Positions 1 through 10,360 are shown, counted from the stretch's first letter. The stretch: DNA of 64,000 bases from Lotus japonicus (GCF_012489685.1 NC_080041.1:19283802-19347801), one strand, 5' to 3'. Notes: generated from the sequence alone by a model not told the origin. A program made the numbers and translations.

Positions 1-1663
1 GAAGAGCAGAATTACTGCATCTCATCCTAAGGAATTGATTCTGGGTAACAAAGATGAACTAGTCAGAACCAGATCAGCCTTCAGACCCTCTAAAGAGACC
101 TTGCTCAGTCTGAAAGGGTTAGTGTCCTTAATTGAACCTAAGTCAATTGATGAAGCTCTTCAAGACAAGGACTGGATTCTGGCTATGGAAGAAGAACTGA
201 ATCAATTTTCCAAGAATGATGTTTGGAGCCTAGTGAAGAAACCTCAAAGCGTTCATGTGATTGGAACCAAATGGGTTTTCAGAAGCAAGCTGAATGAGAA
301 AGGAGATGTAGTCAGAAACAAGGCAAGGCTAGTTGCTCAAGGCTACAGTCAGCAGGAAGGAATAGACTATACTGAAACATTTGCTCCGGTAGCAAGACTG
401 GAAGCTATCAGACTAATGATCTCATTCTCAGTGAATCACAACATAATTCTTCATCAGATGGATGCTAAGAGTCCCTTCCTAAATGGTTACATCTCAAAGG
501 AAGTCTACGTTCATCAACCCCCAGGTTTCGAAGATGAGAAGAACCCTGACCATGTTTTCAAATTAAAGAAATCTCTCTATGGTCTGAAGCAAGCTCCCAG
601 AGCATGGTATGAGAGGCTTAGCTCATTCCTTCTAGAAAATGAGTTTGTAAGGGGTAAAGTAGATACAACTCTCTTTTGCAAAACTTACAAAGATGATATC
701 TTAATTGTGCAAATTTATGTTGATGATATTATATTTGGATCAGGTAATCAATCTCTATGCAAAGAATTTTCTGAGATGATACAGGCTGAATTTGAAATGA
801 GTATAATGGGAGAACTCAAGTACTTTCTGGGTATACAAGTTGATCAAACACCAGAAGGAACGTATATCCATCAGAGCAAGTACACTAAAGAACTTCTGAA
901 GAAGTTCAACATGACAGAGTCTATAATTGCTAAGACTCCAATGCATCCTACATGCATCCTAGAGAAAGAAGATGCAAGCGGTAAAGTTTGTCATAAGCTT
1001 TATCGTGGTATGATAGGTTCACTTCTATACTTAATTGCATCTAGGCCAGATATTCTGTTTAGTGTTCATCTATGTGCTCGTTTCCAATCAGATCCGAGGG
1101 AAACCCACTTAACTGCTGTTAAGAGGATCCTGAGATATCTGAAAGGTACCACTAACCGTCACTTGATGTATAAGAAAACATCAGAGTATAAGCTTTCAGG
1201 TTACTGCGATGCTGATTATGCTGGAGATAGAACAGAGAAAAAAAGTACTTCTGGAAACTGTCAATTTCTGGGAAGTAATCTAGTCGCATGGGCAAGCAAG
1301 AGGCAATCAACCATTGCACTATCCACTGCAGAGGCAGAATATATCTCAGCAGCAATTTGCAGCACTCAGATGCTCTGGATGAAACATCAGCTGGAGGATT
1401 ATCAAATCCTTGAGAGCAACATCCCAATCTATTGTGATAACACTGCAGCAATATCACTGAGTAAGAATCTTATCTTACACTCAAGGGCAAAACACATTGA
1501 GGTAAAGTATCATTTTATTAGAGATTATGTTCAGAAGGGCGTACTTCTTCTGAAGTTTGTTGATACTGACCATCAATGGGCAGATATCTTTACAAAGCCC
1601 TTAGCAGAGGATAGATTTAATTTCATTCTGAAAAATCTGAATATGGACCTTTGTCCAGCATGA
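1..1663 (+). CDS. Sirevirus-type copia pol, RT and RNase H part (element A, cut by the left window edge)
   Basis: This is the C-terminal half of a Ty1/copia polyprotein. The frame is open from the window edge, so no start codon is expected here. The copia reverse-transcriptase landmarks appear in order: [50 protein letters not shown] and the catalytic YVDD (about 715-727). RNase H follows with [27 protein letters not shown] and the copia ending [12 protein letters not shown]. The motif around the first catalytic Asp reads QMDAKSPFLNG, whereas element 2 has [11 protein letters not shown], so two residues next to the active site differ. The product would copy element RNA into cDNA in virus-like particles. 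Gag, protease and integrase lie outside the window or are missing. The 3' half is repeated at 15803-16427. Family call is sure; activity is doubtful. Confidence 0.93.
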   Translation, partial: KSRITASHPKELILGNKDELVRTRSAFRPSKETLLSLKGLVSLIEPKSIDEALQDKDWILAMEEELNQFSKNDVWSLVKKPQSVHVIGTKWVFRSKLNEKGDVVRNKARLVAQGYSQQEGIDYTETFAPVARLEAIRLMISFSVNHNIILHQMDAKSPFLNGYISKEVYVHQPPGFEDEKNPDHVFKLKKSLYGLKQAPRAWYERLSSFLLENEFVRGKVDTTLFCKTYKDDILIVQIYVDDIIFGSGNQSLCKEFSEMIQAEFEMSIMGELKYFLGIQVDQTPEGTYIHQSKYTKELLKKFNMTESIIAKTPMHPTCILEKEDASGKVCHKLYRGMIGSLLYLIASRPDILFSVHLCARFQSDPRETHLTAVKRILRYLKGTTNRHLMYKKTSEYKLSGYCDADYAGDRTEKKSTSGNCQFLGSNLVAWASKRQSTIALSTAEAEYISAAICSTQMLWMKHQLEDYQILESNIPIYCDNTAAISLSKNLILHSRAKHIEVKYHFIRDYVQKGVLLLKFVDTDHQWADIFTKPLAEDRFNFILKNLNMDLCPA

Positions 1664-2101
1664 AGATGGCTCAGAACCTCTGACTATGATGCTTCTTTAT
1701 TAGAAGATGTCTAGTTCAGAAGGTAACTCCATCAGAGGATAAGTACCCATTGGTGCTCACTCTGAAGCTGAGACAGTAAACGTGTGTCAGTAGCTATGAT
1801 GCATCGTTCCTTGTGCCCGTGCTGACAATCTGTCGTAATGAGTGTTGATGTGCTTCTCTCCATCGTGTGATATGTGTATTAACTGTTGCTATGATGTCTT
1901 TAATTTTTAACCGTTGATTTTACTTTGCTTTTTAATCAACAACGGTTATTTTCAAAAATCCACTATACACACACGTTCTCCATCACTTACTGCTTTACTC
2001 TCTCTCTCTCTCTTCGGTTTGCAAAACCCTTAATCCCCACGATCTCTCTCTCTCTTCATTCATCCTTTCTCTTTCTACCCAAACCTTCAACCGCTTCAGA
2101 G
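1664..2101 (+). promoter_or_regulatory. pol-env spacer with paired AACCGTTG/CAACGGTT sites
   Basis: No gene lies between the pol stop and the env-like start. The spacer holds AACCGTTG at 1909-1916 and its inverse CAACGGTT at 1940-1947. Downstream come a TATA-like stretch (ACTATACACAC, about 1965) and a CT-rich leader running to the ATG at 2102. Element 2 keeps the same arrangement (12542-12549, 12574-12581), and so does the duplicate (16673-16680, 16704-16711). AACGG is the core of MYB3R/MSA sites. A role as an internal promoter for the third ORF is inference. Confidence 0.4.
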
Positions 2102-4992
2102 ATGGTAAAATCTAACAGAGGTGAAATTGTGGACGGAAGAAGATTTCCTGTCATGGTAGTAGGTCAGATTACCGGTCAATCGGGATCTGCAACTCAACGA
2201 AATCAACCAAAAGCTCAAGCTACAGGGCAGATGATTCCTCTCGCACAAAGGGGTTGTGCTGTTACGTGTGTCTACTCTTCTGATGAACTCCAGGTTCTTG
2301 CTGAATGGAGATTTGATCTAGACAACATTGCTGCAAATGGGTTTGATCTTCGTCCTGAAGTAAAGGCTCAAGGTTGGGAAGAATACTTCAACAGGCTTCG
2401 TGGTCCAGTCTACATCAAACTGGTGAAGGAATTCTGGAAGCATGCCGACTGTGATGACAATCAAGTAGTCTCCTACATTGCTGGCAGAAGAATCATCATC
2501 ACAGAGAAATCAATTGTTGATCTTCTGGGTGAAAACACCGGTACAGGCTACAGATTTCAACTGTCGGAATCAAAGGTGAAACCCAAGACCAAAGAAAATA
2601 CTAACCGAGCTCTCTACACAAACTGGAAGCCAGGCAAGAGTGACTACAAAGTGGTAGAACTTCATCCTAAGCTAAGGATTTGGCACAAGATTCTTCTTCA
2701 TTGCATCAATCAAAGGCCAAAGGGAAGCTCTCCAGACTACATCAATTTCTGTCAGAAAGTGATGCTTTTCTTCATTCAGGACCGCAAGAAGATCTGCCTT
2801 CCCTTCTTCCTGTTCTCTTATCTCAAAGAGTGCATCAGGAAATCCAGAACAACTGCTTCTCACAAATCTGCCATCAGATACATTCCTTTTGGAAGATTGC
2901 TTTCAGACCTTTTCCTGGAAAGCAAATTGATAGAGGATCTGACTAAAGCTAGCTGCACAGAGGATCTGGCGACTGTTGTTGGTGATGTCTTCGCTGCCAC
3001 ATCCATGAAGAAGATGGGATTAATCAAGACAAAGGTTGCACCTGCTCATGAAGACACCTCTGATGAAATTCGACAGAGAAGAGTCCCTCTGATTGATTAC
3101 CCTCTGTGGTCTCAAGCTGATGATCCAGTTGCTATCTTGCACTATCTAGCTGACTTGAGAGAACAAGGTTTTGAAATAGATGTGGACGAGTTCTTCAGAA
3201 CCCTGCCACCAGCTCCAGAATTTGATTCTCCTCCCAAGAAGAAGAAGAAGAGAAGAATAATAATAGAGGAATCCTCTGAAGAGTCTAATCCTTCTGATGG
3301 TGTTGATCAGAAGAAGAAGCATGACAAGCTCAAGAGGAAGCTTGAGGAACCCTCCAAGCCTAGTGTTCCATCTGATGGTGATGATGATGATGATGCTCCT
3401 CCACCAAAGAAGTCAAAGAAGCAAGTGAGGATTGTGGTCCAACCAACTCGTGTGGAACCAGCTGTTGAGGTAACCAGAACTGAGGCTCCTGCCAGGGTTA
3501 CTCGGTCTGCAGTGAGATCATCAAGTAAGTCTGTTGTTACATTTATTGATGATGATTTAAGCTCATTTGATGCACTCCCAATCTCTGCACTTCTTAACCG
3601 CACTGCTACCCCACTCTCTCCCATTCAAGAGTCTCAACCAGCTGAACAAAACACCTCTCCACCCACTTCACCCAGATCTTCATTCTTTCAACCCTCTCAT
3701 GAAGAAGCACCTCTTTGGAATATGCTTCAGACTCCTAGACCCTCTGAACCTACCTCACCTATAACCATTCAATATAACCCACAAACCTCCGAACCCATCA
3801 TTTTTGATCAATCTCACCATGAACCCAGAACCTCTGATCACTCTGTCCTCAGAGCATCAGATCATCTTGTTCGCAAAACAACCGAAACAGAAAATACCAC
3901 TCCTTGTCCCTCTTTATCTTTTCCCACAAATGTTGCTAACTCCTCACCCTCAAATAACTCTGAATCCTTTCGCCAATTTGATCAAATTGCGAAACAAAAA
4001 GAGTCTGCTATTCCTGAGTACTACCATACCGTTCCAAGTCCAAGGAGATATCCTGGACCTAGATCAGAACGTCTAGTTGATCTAGATCATCCCATTCCAC
4101 TAGTCCCTCTGAATGCAGCATCTCCTTCATCTCAACCTATACAACCAACACTTCCCTCTCAACCAGAACCTGTTCCACCAGAAAACTCAGTCTCTAACCA
4201 TTCCTCGGTTAGATCTCCAAACCCTGAGGTTGAAACCTCACAGCCTAACCTTGAGATCAACACTTCAAATGTCCAAACTCTAGATGTTGGTTCTCCTCAA
4301 GGTGTTTCTGAAGCCAATAGCAGTAATCACCCCACTTCTCCTGAAACCAATCTCTCCATTGTTCCCTATACATATCTTAAACCCAACTCCCTTCTTGAGT
4401 GCATCAGTGTGTTTAATTATGAAGCATCATTAATGATTCGCAATGTGCAAGGTCACACTGACCTTCATGAGAATCCTAACTCTGTTGCTGAAGAATGGGA
4501 TCATCTGTGTGATTGGCTGATTGCTCAAGTTCCTATTATGATGAGTCATCTCACAGCTGAAATGGATCAGAGGATTGAAGCTGCTAGGCAGCGTTTCAAC
4601 AGAAGAGTGGCTATGCATGAACAACAACTAAGGGTTGAGTTACTTGAAGCTATTGAGGAAGCAAGAAAGAAGAAAGAACAAGCAGAAGAAGCTGCACGTC
4701 TAGAAGCTGAACAAATTGAGAATGCAAAGATAGAAACTCTGAAAGAAGCTGAAAGGCTACAGGCTGAGCTGATGCTCTCAGAGGTCAAGTTCTTGCACCA
4801 GTGCCTTTCACAAGTGCTGCTTCACACTCCACTCAAACTCCTCACTCTGCTCAGGATGTTCCTTCCACTTCTACTCAGCCAAGTTCTTCCAGACTTGCTA
4901 TTTTGGAACAACGTCTTAACACTCATGAGACTCTCCTGTTCAGCATGAATGAAGCAATTCAAGAGCTCCTGCGTCGCACTGCCAAACCTTAG
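2102..4992 (+). pseudogene. Env-like third ORF of element A, frameshifted near its C-terminus
   Basis: This is the ORF after pol that SIRE-like Sireviruses carry; its function is unproven. I take the ATG at 2102, because the open frame back to 1925 contains no earlier ATG. The N-terminal third contains a conserved block (LRGPVYIKLVKEFWKHADCDD, then GRRIIITEKS and LLGE) that I associate with the plant retrotransposon third-ORF domain. A basic/acidic low-complexity stretch (PPKKKKKRR, DDDDD) follows, then a long Pro/Ser-rich middle and an Ala/Glu/Lys coiled coil near 4560-4770. Compared with element 2, the frame slips at about 4770-4800: the original frame ends in a shifted ending at 4948, while the proper tail is readable in another frame to 4992. 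The same slip occurs in the duplicate at 16866-19756, so it predates the duplication. Confidence 0.75.
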
Positions 4993-5220
4993 TTTTTAAG
5001 ATCTCTATCGTTTTCTTTTTTAATTGATAAACTTTTAGTTATTTGTTTTCTTCGTTTTTAGTTATTTACTTCTATGTTTAATATCTATTTATTTCCTTAT
5101 GTGTTTGTTTATTTCATGTTCCTTCTTGCATTTAACTCACACATATCTGGAAATTTATTTATTTTATATATATATATATAACCAATCATTTCTATTACAT
5201 CTTCATACATCTATATTACT

Positions 5221-5613
5221 TTAGAATGGAGGATGCTTCCTCATTCTCCTACACTCTTGGCGCTGCTCTACTCTTTCATTCTCCAGACGATCGAGCATGT
5301 ACTCTATGTTGCCGAGCCTTTTGCTCAGCTCATCCCTCTCCAGACTCTCTTCCATCGTCTCCAGATCCTTCTCCACTGCTTCTTTTTCTTCCAGCAGATT
5401 CAGCTCCAGCTGGCACAGCTCCTGAATCTCCTCTCCGAAGCAGAGGAACTCCTTCAGATCTTTCTCCAACTCTGGACTAAGATCCTCTTCCAGCAGCGTT
5501 GTGATCAGCTCATGTATGGTTCTTGAACCATCTGGATGCCTAACATTCATGAACAAATCTTCTTCAAAGGCCTTCTTTCTGAGCTCTTCTAATACAACCA
5601 TGTATGATGCCAT
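5221..5613 (-). CDS. Antisense coiled-coil ORF in the element 3' region
   Basis: A 130-residue ORF runs opposite to the element. I start at the ATG at 5613 (MASYMVVLEELRKKAF); the open frame extends to 5661 only through a GTG. The protein is highly charged and mostly helical: a short N-terminal part with HPDGSRTIHELITTLLEEDLSPELEKDL, split by me here into one region at about residues 25-52, then Glu/Leu-rich heptads (LELNLLEEKEAVEKDL, LGNIEYMLDRLENE) and a basic end (RRMRKHPPF). No signal peptide or membrane segment is visible. I do not recognise the family. It lies between the env-like ORF and the purine tracts, and a TATA box sits just upstream on the same strand. The copy at 19985-20377 reads the same. 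Function unknown. Confidence 0.5.
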   Translation of the reverse strand: MASYMVVLEELRKKAFEEDLFMNVRHPDGSRTIHELITTLLEEDLSPELEKDLKEFLCFGEEIQELCQLELNLLEEKEAVEKDLETMEESLERDELSKRLGNIEYMLDRLENERVEQRQECRRMRKHPPF

Positions 5614-5660
5614 TTTTTTTGGAATTGATCTTGTTGTGAAGCTTACTGTGTTCCTAATCA

Positions 5661-5671
5661 CTTTATATAAG
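5661..5671 (-). promoter_or_regulatory. TATA box candidate for the antisense ORF
   Basis: On the - strand the sequence reads CTTATATAAAG, about 50 bases upstream of the ATG at 5613. This spacing is tight but possible for a plant TATA box with a short leader. The duplicate has the same sequence at 20425-20435. Transcription is inference. Confidence 0.35.
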
Positions 5672-5864
5672 CATCTTTTTCTCTCCGGAAGTTATTGCTA
5701 CTGCAGTTTCTCGGGGATAAAGTATTGGTAATTGACGCTTCTCTTTACTGCCGTGGCCGGTGGTAAACGTTTTACCTATGCATTAATTCCTTTCTTTAAT
5801 TTGCCAATCTCTTTTTCATCAATAATTAATTCTCCATCTTTTTTACCTTAGTTTCTCTTTTAGG

Positions 5865-6395
5865 GGGAGTACCTTGTACTTCAATCTAAGTTTTTCACAC
5901 CCCAAGCTTTTTGCTTATGACAAAAAGGGGGAGTATAACCCAGTTTTTTATGTATATGCTGATTAGTGTGATGTTTATTATTTTTGGAGAATTTAAGAGT
6001 TCCACTTTTATGACCATAGATGTGTCACTGGGCAAATACAAGGAATACATTTCACTTCTTCTGAAGTGATATTGGTTAACTCTGATACCCTACTCGTGAC
6101 TCTGAATACTCATGCGCTCTGATTATTTCAATTCATCTATGTCATGCGTTTTCACTCTGAACTCTTCTATTATTTAGCTCAGAATCTAGATATCACTAAT
6201 GTCTTCATTAAGTCTTAGATTCAGGGGGAGCTAAGCTCAGAATCAAGCTGTGACTTGGATTCAGAATGAGCAAAATAAACCATTCACATCAGGATAAGTC
6301 CAATTCTATTTCTCTAAACTCTGAGTGAATTCAGTTTATTGTTTAAGTATTGTTCATCATATACTTAGTTTTGTCATCATAAAAAATGGGGAGAT
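5865..6395 (+). other. Sirevirus purine-tract region and polypurine tract
   Basis: No gene. Several G-rich purine runs precede the LTR: TTAGGGGGAGTACC near 5870, AAAAAGGGGGAGTAT near 5922, CAGGGGGAGCTAAG near 6222, and AAAAAATGGGGAGAT directly before the LTR start at 6396. The last is the working plus-strand primer site by position. Repeated PPT-like motifs upstream of the 3' LTR are a known Sirevirus trait. The duplicate has them 14764 bases further on. Confidence 0.7.
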
Positions 6396-6631
6396 TGTAA
6401 GATCAAGTTTTGATCGTGTAGTACAACTCTATGTTTTGATGATTACAAGTTAACTCTCTAGTATGAACAATTAAGGTACTCTAACGTGTTTTCTGAGTGT
6501 GCTCTTGACAGGCTCTGACCTTAACATAATCTCACACAAATCAAAAGCACTGTGCTTAAAGAGTGACCCTAGCAACGCTTTCACAATCTCTATGTTCAAT
6601 CTGAACAATAGAAAAGCTTCAGAAGATCTGA
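6396..6631 (+). mobile_element. Truncated 3' LTR of element A
   Basis: The LTR begins TGTAAGATCAAG immediately after the polypurine tract. It matches the LTR at 21160 base for base to 21395 and then stops. The break falls in the six bases ATCTGA (6626-6631), which are shared with the env sequence that follows, a microhomology junction. Confidence 0.85.
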
Positions 6632-7163
6632 TGGTGATGATGATGATGATGCTCCTCCACCAAAGAAGTCAAAGAAGCAAGTGAGGATTGTGGTCCAACC
6701 AACTCGTGTGGAACCAGCTGTTGAGGTAACCAGAACTGAGGCTCCTGCCAGGGTTACTCGGTCTGCAGTGAGATCATCAAGTAAGTCTGTTGTTACATTT
6801 ATTGATGATGATTTAAGCTCATTTGATGCACTCCCAATCTCTGCACTTCTTAACCGCACTGCTACCCCACTCTCTCCCATTCAAGAGTCTCAACCAGCTG
6901 AACAAAACACCTCTCCACCCACTTCACCCAGATCTTCATTCTTTCAACCCTCTCATGAAGAAGCACCTCTTTGGAATATGCTTCAGACTCCTAGACCCTC
7001 TGAACCTACCTCACCTATAACCATTCAATATAACCCACAAACCTCCGAACCCATCATTTTTGATCAATCTCACCATGAACCCAGAACCTCTGATCACTCT
7101 GTCCTCAGAGCATCAGATCATCTTGTTCGCAAAACAACCGAAACAGAAAATACCACTCCTTGT
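6626..7163 (+). pseudogene. Env-like ORF fragment between two LTRs
   Basis: This is a copy of positions 3370-3907 of the env-like ORF, identical over the translated part. It is joined on the left to a broken LTR and on the right to the 5' LTR of element 2. The last five bases, CTTGT (7159-7163), are the likely target-site half for element 2. The piece therefore marks where element 2 landed in some copy of element A. Confidence 0.85.
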
Positions 7164-8377
7164 TGTAAGATCAAGTTTTGATCTAGTAGTACAACTCTAT
7201 GTTTTGATGATTACAAGTTAACCTTTTGATATGAACAATTGTGGTACTCTAACGTGTTTTTCTGAGTGTGCTATTTACAGGCTCTGACCCTGACTCAATT
7301 TCACACAAATCAGAAGCACTGTGTATAAAGGGTAACCCAAGCAACGCTTTCGCATTCACCATGTTCAGTATGAACAGTGGAAAAGCTTCAGAAGATCTGA
7401 AGCTATACAAACTCTGATGAGGACTCAGTCGCTAGAAGCTCTGATGATCCAGAAGTTCTGACAACCAAGAAACACTGAAGGTTCAGATGTTCTGATGGTG
7501 TAGAAGACTCTGAAGATCCAGAAGCTGAATAGTGGAAACTCTGAAGTCCAGAAGCAAGAAACTCTGAAGGCCATGTTCTTCCCTCTGAGTTCAGAATCAG
7601 AAGATACAATGGTCAGAGGATCTGTGCTTTCCCTCTGACTCTGATCAACCGGCTTCACAAGTTCCAATACGAAGCATTCCTCTGATCAGAAGTCTCCTAG
7701 GTTAAAAGGTCAAGTCGCTATCCAAGTACAAAAGCAAGTGTACCTTCCTGACGACCTACCTAACGTTCTCAGCCACAGCAGAAGCTGGATTTTCCAGAAC
7801 TGCCCTCCAACGGTAGCATTTCCATGCAACGCTCAACCCTAATCCTTGGAGTATATATAGAGGCTGAAGATTGAAAGAAGCGGCTAGAAGAAGAAACTAA
7901 CAAGAAGCAATACACACGCGCAAGACATATTCTAAGCTTTCTTTCATCTTGTAATTTATTTAGTTTACACTCAGCTTATTCAGAAGCAAACCCTTGTAAA
8001 CACCAACCTCAAACAGTTGTTTGATTTTTCCTTTAGGAGATCAAGGTTGATCGGATCCTAGAGAAGACTAAGAGAGTGAATCTTAGTGTGAGCTAAGTCA
8101 GTGTAATTGTTAGTCACTTGTAGGTTTCAAGTGCAGTTGTAACTCTTACCTGATTAGTGGATTGCCTTCATTCTAAGAAGGAAGAAATCACCTTAACGGG
8201 TGGACTGGAGTAGCTTGAGTGATTTATCAAGTGAACCAGGATAAAATCCTTGTGTGCTTTTCTATCTCTATCTTTTGCACTTAGTTCTCGAAAAGATTTG
8301 TTAAAATCTCTAAGGTGGTAGTTTTGTACTGAAAACGTTATTCAAACCCCCCCTTTCTACCGTTTTTCATACCTTCA
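7164..8377 (+). mobile_element. 5' LTR of element 2
   Basis: A 1214-bp LTR running from TGTAAGATCA to ...ATACCTTCA, with the usual TG and CA ends. A TATA box (TATATATAG) is at about 7852-7860, followed by a long U5 region. The LTR at 21160-26411 is the same family, about 1203 bp without its insertion, with many substitutions. The primer binding site follows two bases downstream. Confidence 0.9.
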
Positions 8378-8379
8378 AT

Positions 8380-8391
8380 TGGTATCAGAGC
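8380..8391 (+). other. Primer binding site of element 2 (initiator tRNA-Met)
   Basis: TGGTATCAGAGC, complementary to the 3' end of plant initiator tRNA-Met, lies two bases after the LTR. This is the standard minus-strand primer site of plant copia elements. Confidence 0.9.
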
Positions 8392-8449
8392 GCAAGTTCT
8401 GATTACCACACCTAACAGTGTTCAGTGATCCGGGCCGGTGTGAAAAACA

Positions 8450-10360
8450 ATGGCTGCCACCACCAGTGAAACTCAAAGAGATGGTTACAACGCAAAGCCT
8501 CCTATGTTCGATGGTCAAAGGTTCGAATATTGGAAAGATAGACTGGAAAGTTTCTTTCTGGGTTTCGATGCAGATCTCTGGGATATTATTGTGGATGGCT
8601 ATGAGCGTCCAGTTGATGCAGATGGCAAAAAGATCCCAAGGTCAGAGATGTCTGCAGATCAAAAGAAGCTGTACTCACAACATCATAAAGCAAGAGCAAT
8701 TCTTCTAAGTGCTATCTCCTATGAGGAGTACCAGAAGATTACAGATCGTGAGTTTGCTAAAGGCATTTTTGATTCTCTGAAGATGTCTCATGAAGGAAAC
8801 AAGAAAGTCAAAGAATCAAAGGCATTGTCTTTGATCCAAAAGTATGAATCCTTCATCATGGAGCCAAATGAGTCCATTGAAGAAATGTTCTCCAGATTTC
8901 AACTGCTTGTAGCTGGCATACGTCCTCTCAACAAGAGCTACACAACAAAAGATCACGTCATAAGGGTCATCAGGTGTCTTCCTGAAAGTTGGATGCCTTT
9001 GGTGACTTCAATAGAGCTCACGAGAGATGTTGAGAATATGAGTTTAGAAGAACTCATCAGCATTTTGAAATGCCATGAGCTGAAGCGCTCAGAGATGCAA
9101 GATCTGAGGAAAAAGTCCATAGCCTTGAAATCCAAATCTGAAAAGGCTAAGGTTGAGAAGTCAAAGGCTCTTCAAGCTGAAGAAGAAGAATCTGAAGAAG
9201 CATCAGAAGATTCTGATGAAGATGAGCTGACTCTGATCTCCAAGAGACTCAACCGCATCTGGAAGCACAGGCAGAGCAAGTTCAAAGGCTCTGGAAAGGC
9301 AAGAGGAAAGTCTGAATCCTCAGGTCAGAAGAAGTCATCAATCAAGGAAGTCACTTGCTTTGAGTGCAAAGAATCAGGGCACTACAAAAGTGACTGTCCA
9401 AAATTGAAGAAGGACAAGAAGCCAAAGAAGCACTTCAAGACCAAGAAGAGTCTGATGGTGACATTCGATGAATCAGAGTCAGAGGATGTTGACTCTGATG
9501 GTGAAGTCCAAGGACTCATGGCTATTGTCAAAGACAAAGGAACAGAGTCAAAGGAAGCTGTTGACTCTGACTCAGAATCAGAAGGAGATCCAGACTCTGA
9601 CGATGAAAATGAGGTATTTGCTTCCTTCTCTACCTCTGAACTGAAACATGCTTTGTCTGATATCATGGATAAGTATAACTCCTTGTTGTCTAAGCATAAG
9701 AAGCTGAAAAAGAACTTATCTGCTGTTTCTAAAACTCCTTCTGAACATGAGAAAATCATATCTGATTTGAAAAATGATAACCATGCTTTAGTTAATTCTA
9801 ACTCTGTGCTTAAGAATCAAATTGCAAAGTTAGAAGAAGTTATTGCCTGCGATGCCTCTGATAGTAAGCATGAATCTAAGTATGAAAAATCCTTTCAAAG
9901 ATTCCTGGCTAAAAGCGTAGATAGAAGCTTAATGGCTTCAATGATCTATGGTGTAAGCAGAAATGGAATGCATGGCATTGGCTATTCTAAACCAATTAGA
10001 AATGAGCCTTCTGTGTCTAAAGCTAAATCCTTGTATGAATGCTTTGTTCCCTCTGGTACCATATTGCCTGATCCTGTACCTGCTGAAGTTGCTAAAAACC
10101 CTCTTAAAAAGGGATCTTTCTCTATGACTAAATATCATGCAAATATTCCTTTAAAATATCATGTTGAGACACCCAAGGTGATCAGAACCTTTGGGGTAAC
10201 TAACAAAAGAGGACCCAGAAAGTGGGTACCAAAGGACAAGATTATCTATGTTGCAGATATCCTTGATAGCTCCACTGAAACACCAATCATGGTATCTGGA
10301 CAGTGGATGAAGGCAACACATGACGGGAGAAAGGCATATGTTCCAAGATCCAAAACTTGA
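8450..10360 (+). CDS. Copia gag (element 2)
   Basis: A 636-residue Gag starting at the ATG at 8450, 59 bases after the PBS. Residues about 60-210 form the UBN2-type capsid domain (YWKDRLESFFLG near the N-terminus, then FDSLKMSHEG and MFSRFQLLVAGI). A CCHC zinc knuckle, CFECKESGHYKSDC, is at about residues 303-316. A Lys-rich stretch and a Ser/Asp/Glu-rich stretch flank it, and a coiled coil follows near residues 420-470. In intact relatives the frame continues into protease. Here it stops at 10360 and neither the protease DSG motif nor any integrase motif follows. The protein could form particles, but the element cannot process or integrate without help. Confidence 0.9.
   Translation: MAATTSETQRDGYNAKPPMFDGQRFEYWKDRLESFFLGFDADLWDIIVDGYERPVDADGKKIPRSEMSADQKKLYSQHHKARAILLSAISYEEYQKITDREFAKGIFDSLKMSHEGNKKVKESKALSLIQKYESFIMEPNESIEEMFSRFQLLVAGIRPLNKSYTTKDHVIRVIRCLPESWMPLVTSIELTRDVENMSLEELISILKCHELKRSEMQDLRKKSIALKSKSEKAKVEKSKALQAEEEESEEASEDSDEDELTLISKRLNRIWKHRQSKFKGSGKARGKSESSGQKKSSIKEVTCFECKESGHYKSDCPKLKKDKKPKKHFKTKKSLMVTFDESESEDVDSDGEVQGLMAIVKDKGTESKEAVDSDSESEGDPDSDDENEVFASFSTSELKHALSDIMDKYNSLLSKHKKLKKNLSAVSKTPSEHEKIISDLKNDNHALVNSNSVLKNQIAKLEEVIACDASDSKHESKYEKSFQRFLAKSVDRSLMASMIYGVSRNGMHGIGYSKPIRNEPSVSKAKSLYECFVPSGTILPDPVPAEVAKNPLKKGSFSMTKYHANIPLKYHVETPKVIRTFGVTNKRGPRKWVPKDKIIYVADILDSSTETPIMVSGQWMKATHDGRKAYVPRSKT

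Noticed and set aside
3307..3624. Reverse-strand open frame over the env-like ORF
   Set aside because: Shadow of the forward reading frame and its GAT/GAA repeats; recurs in every env copy.
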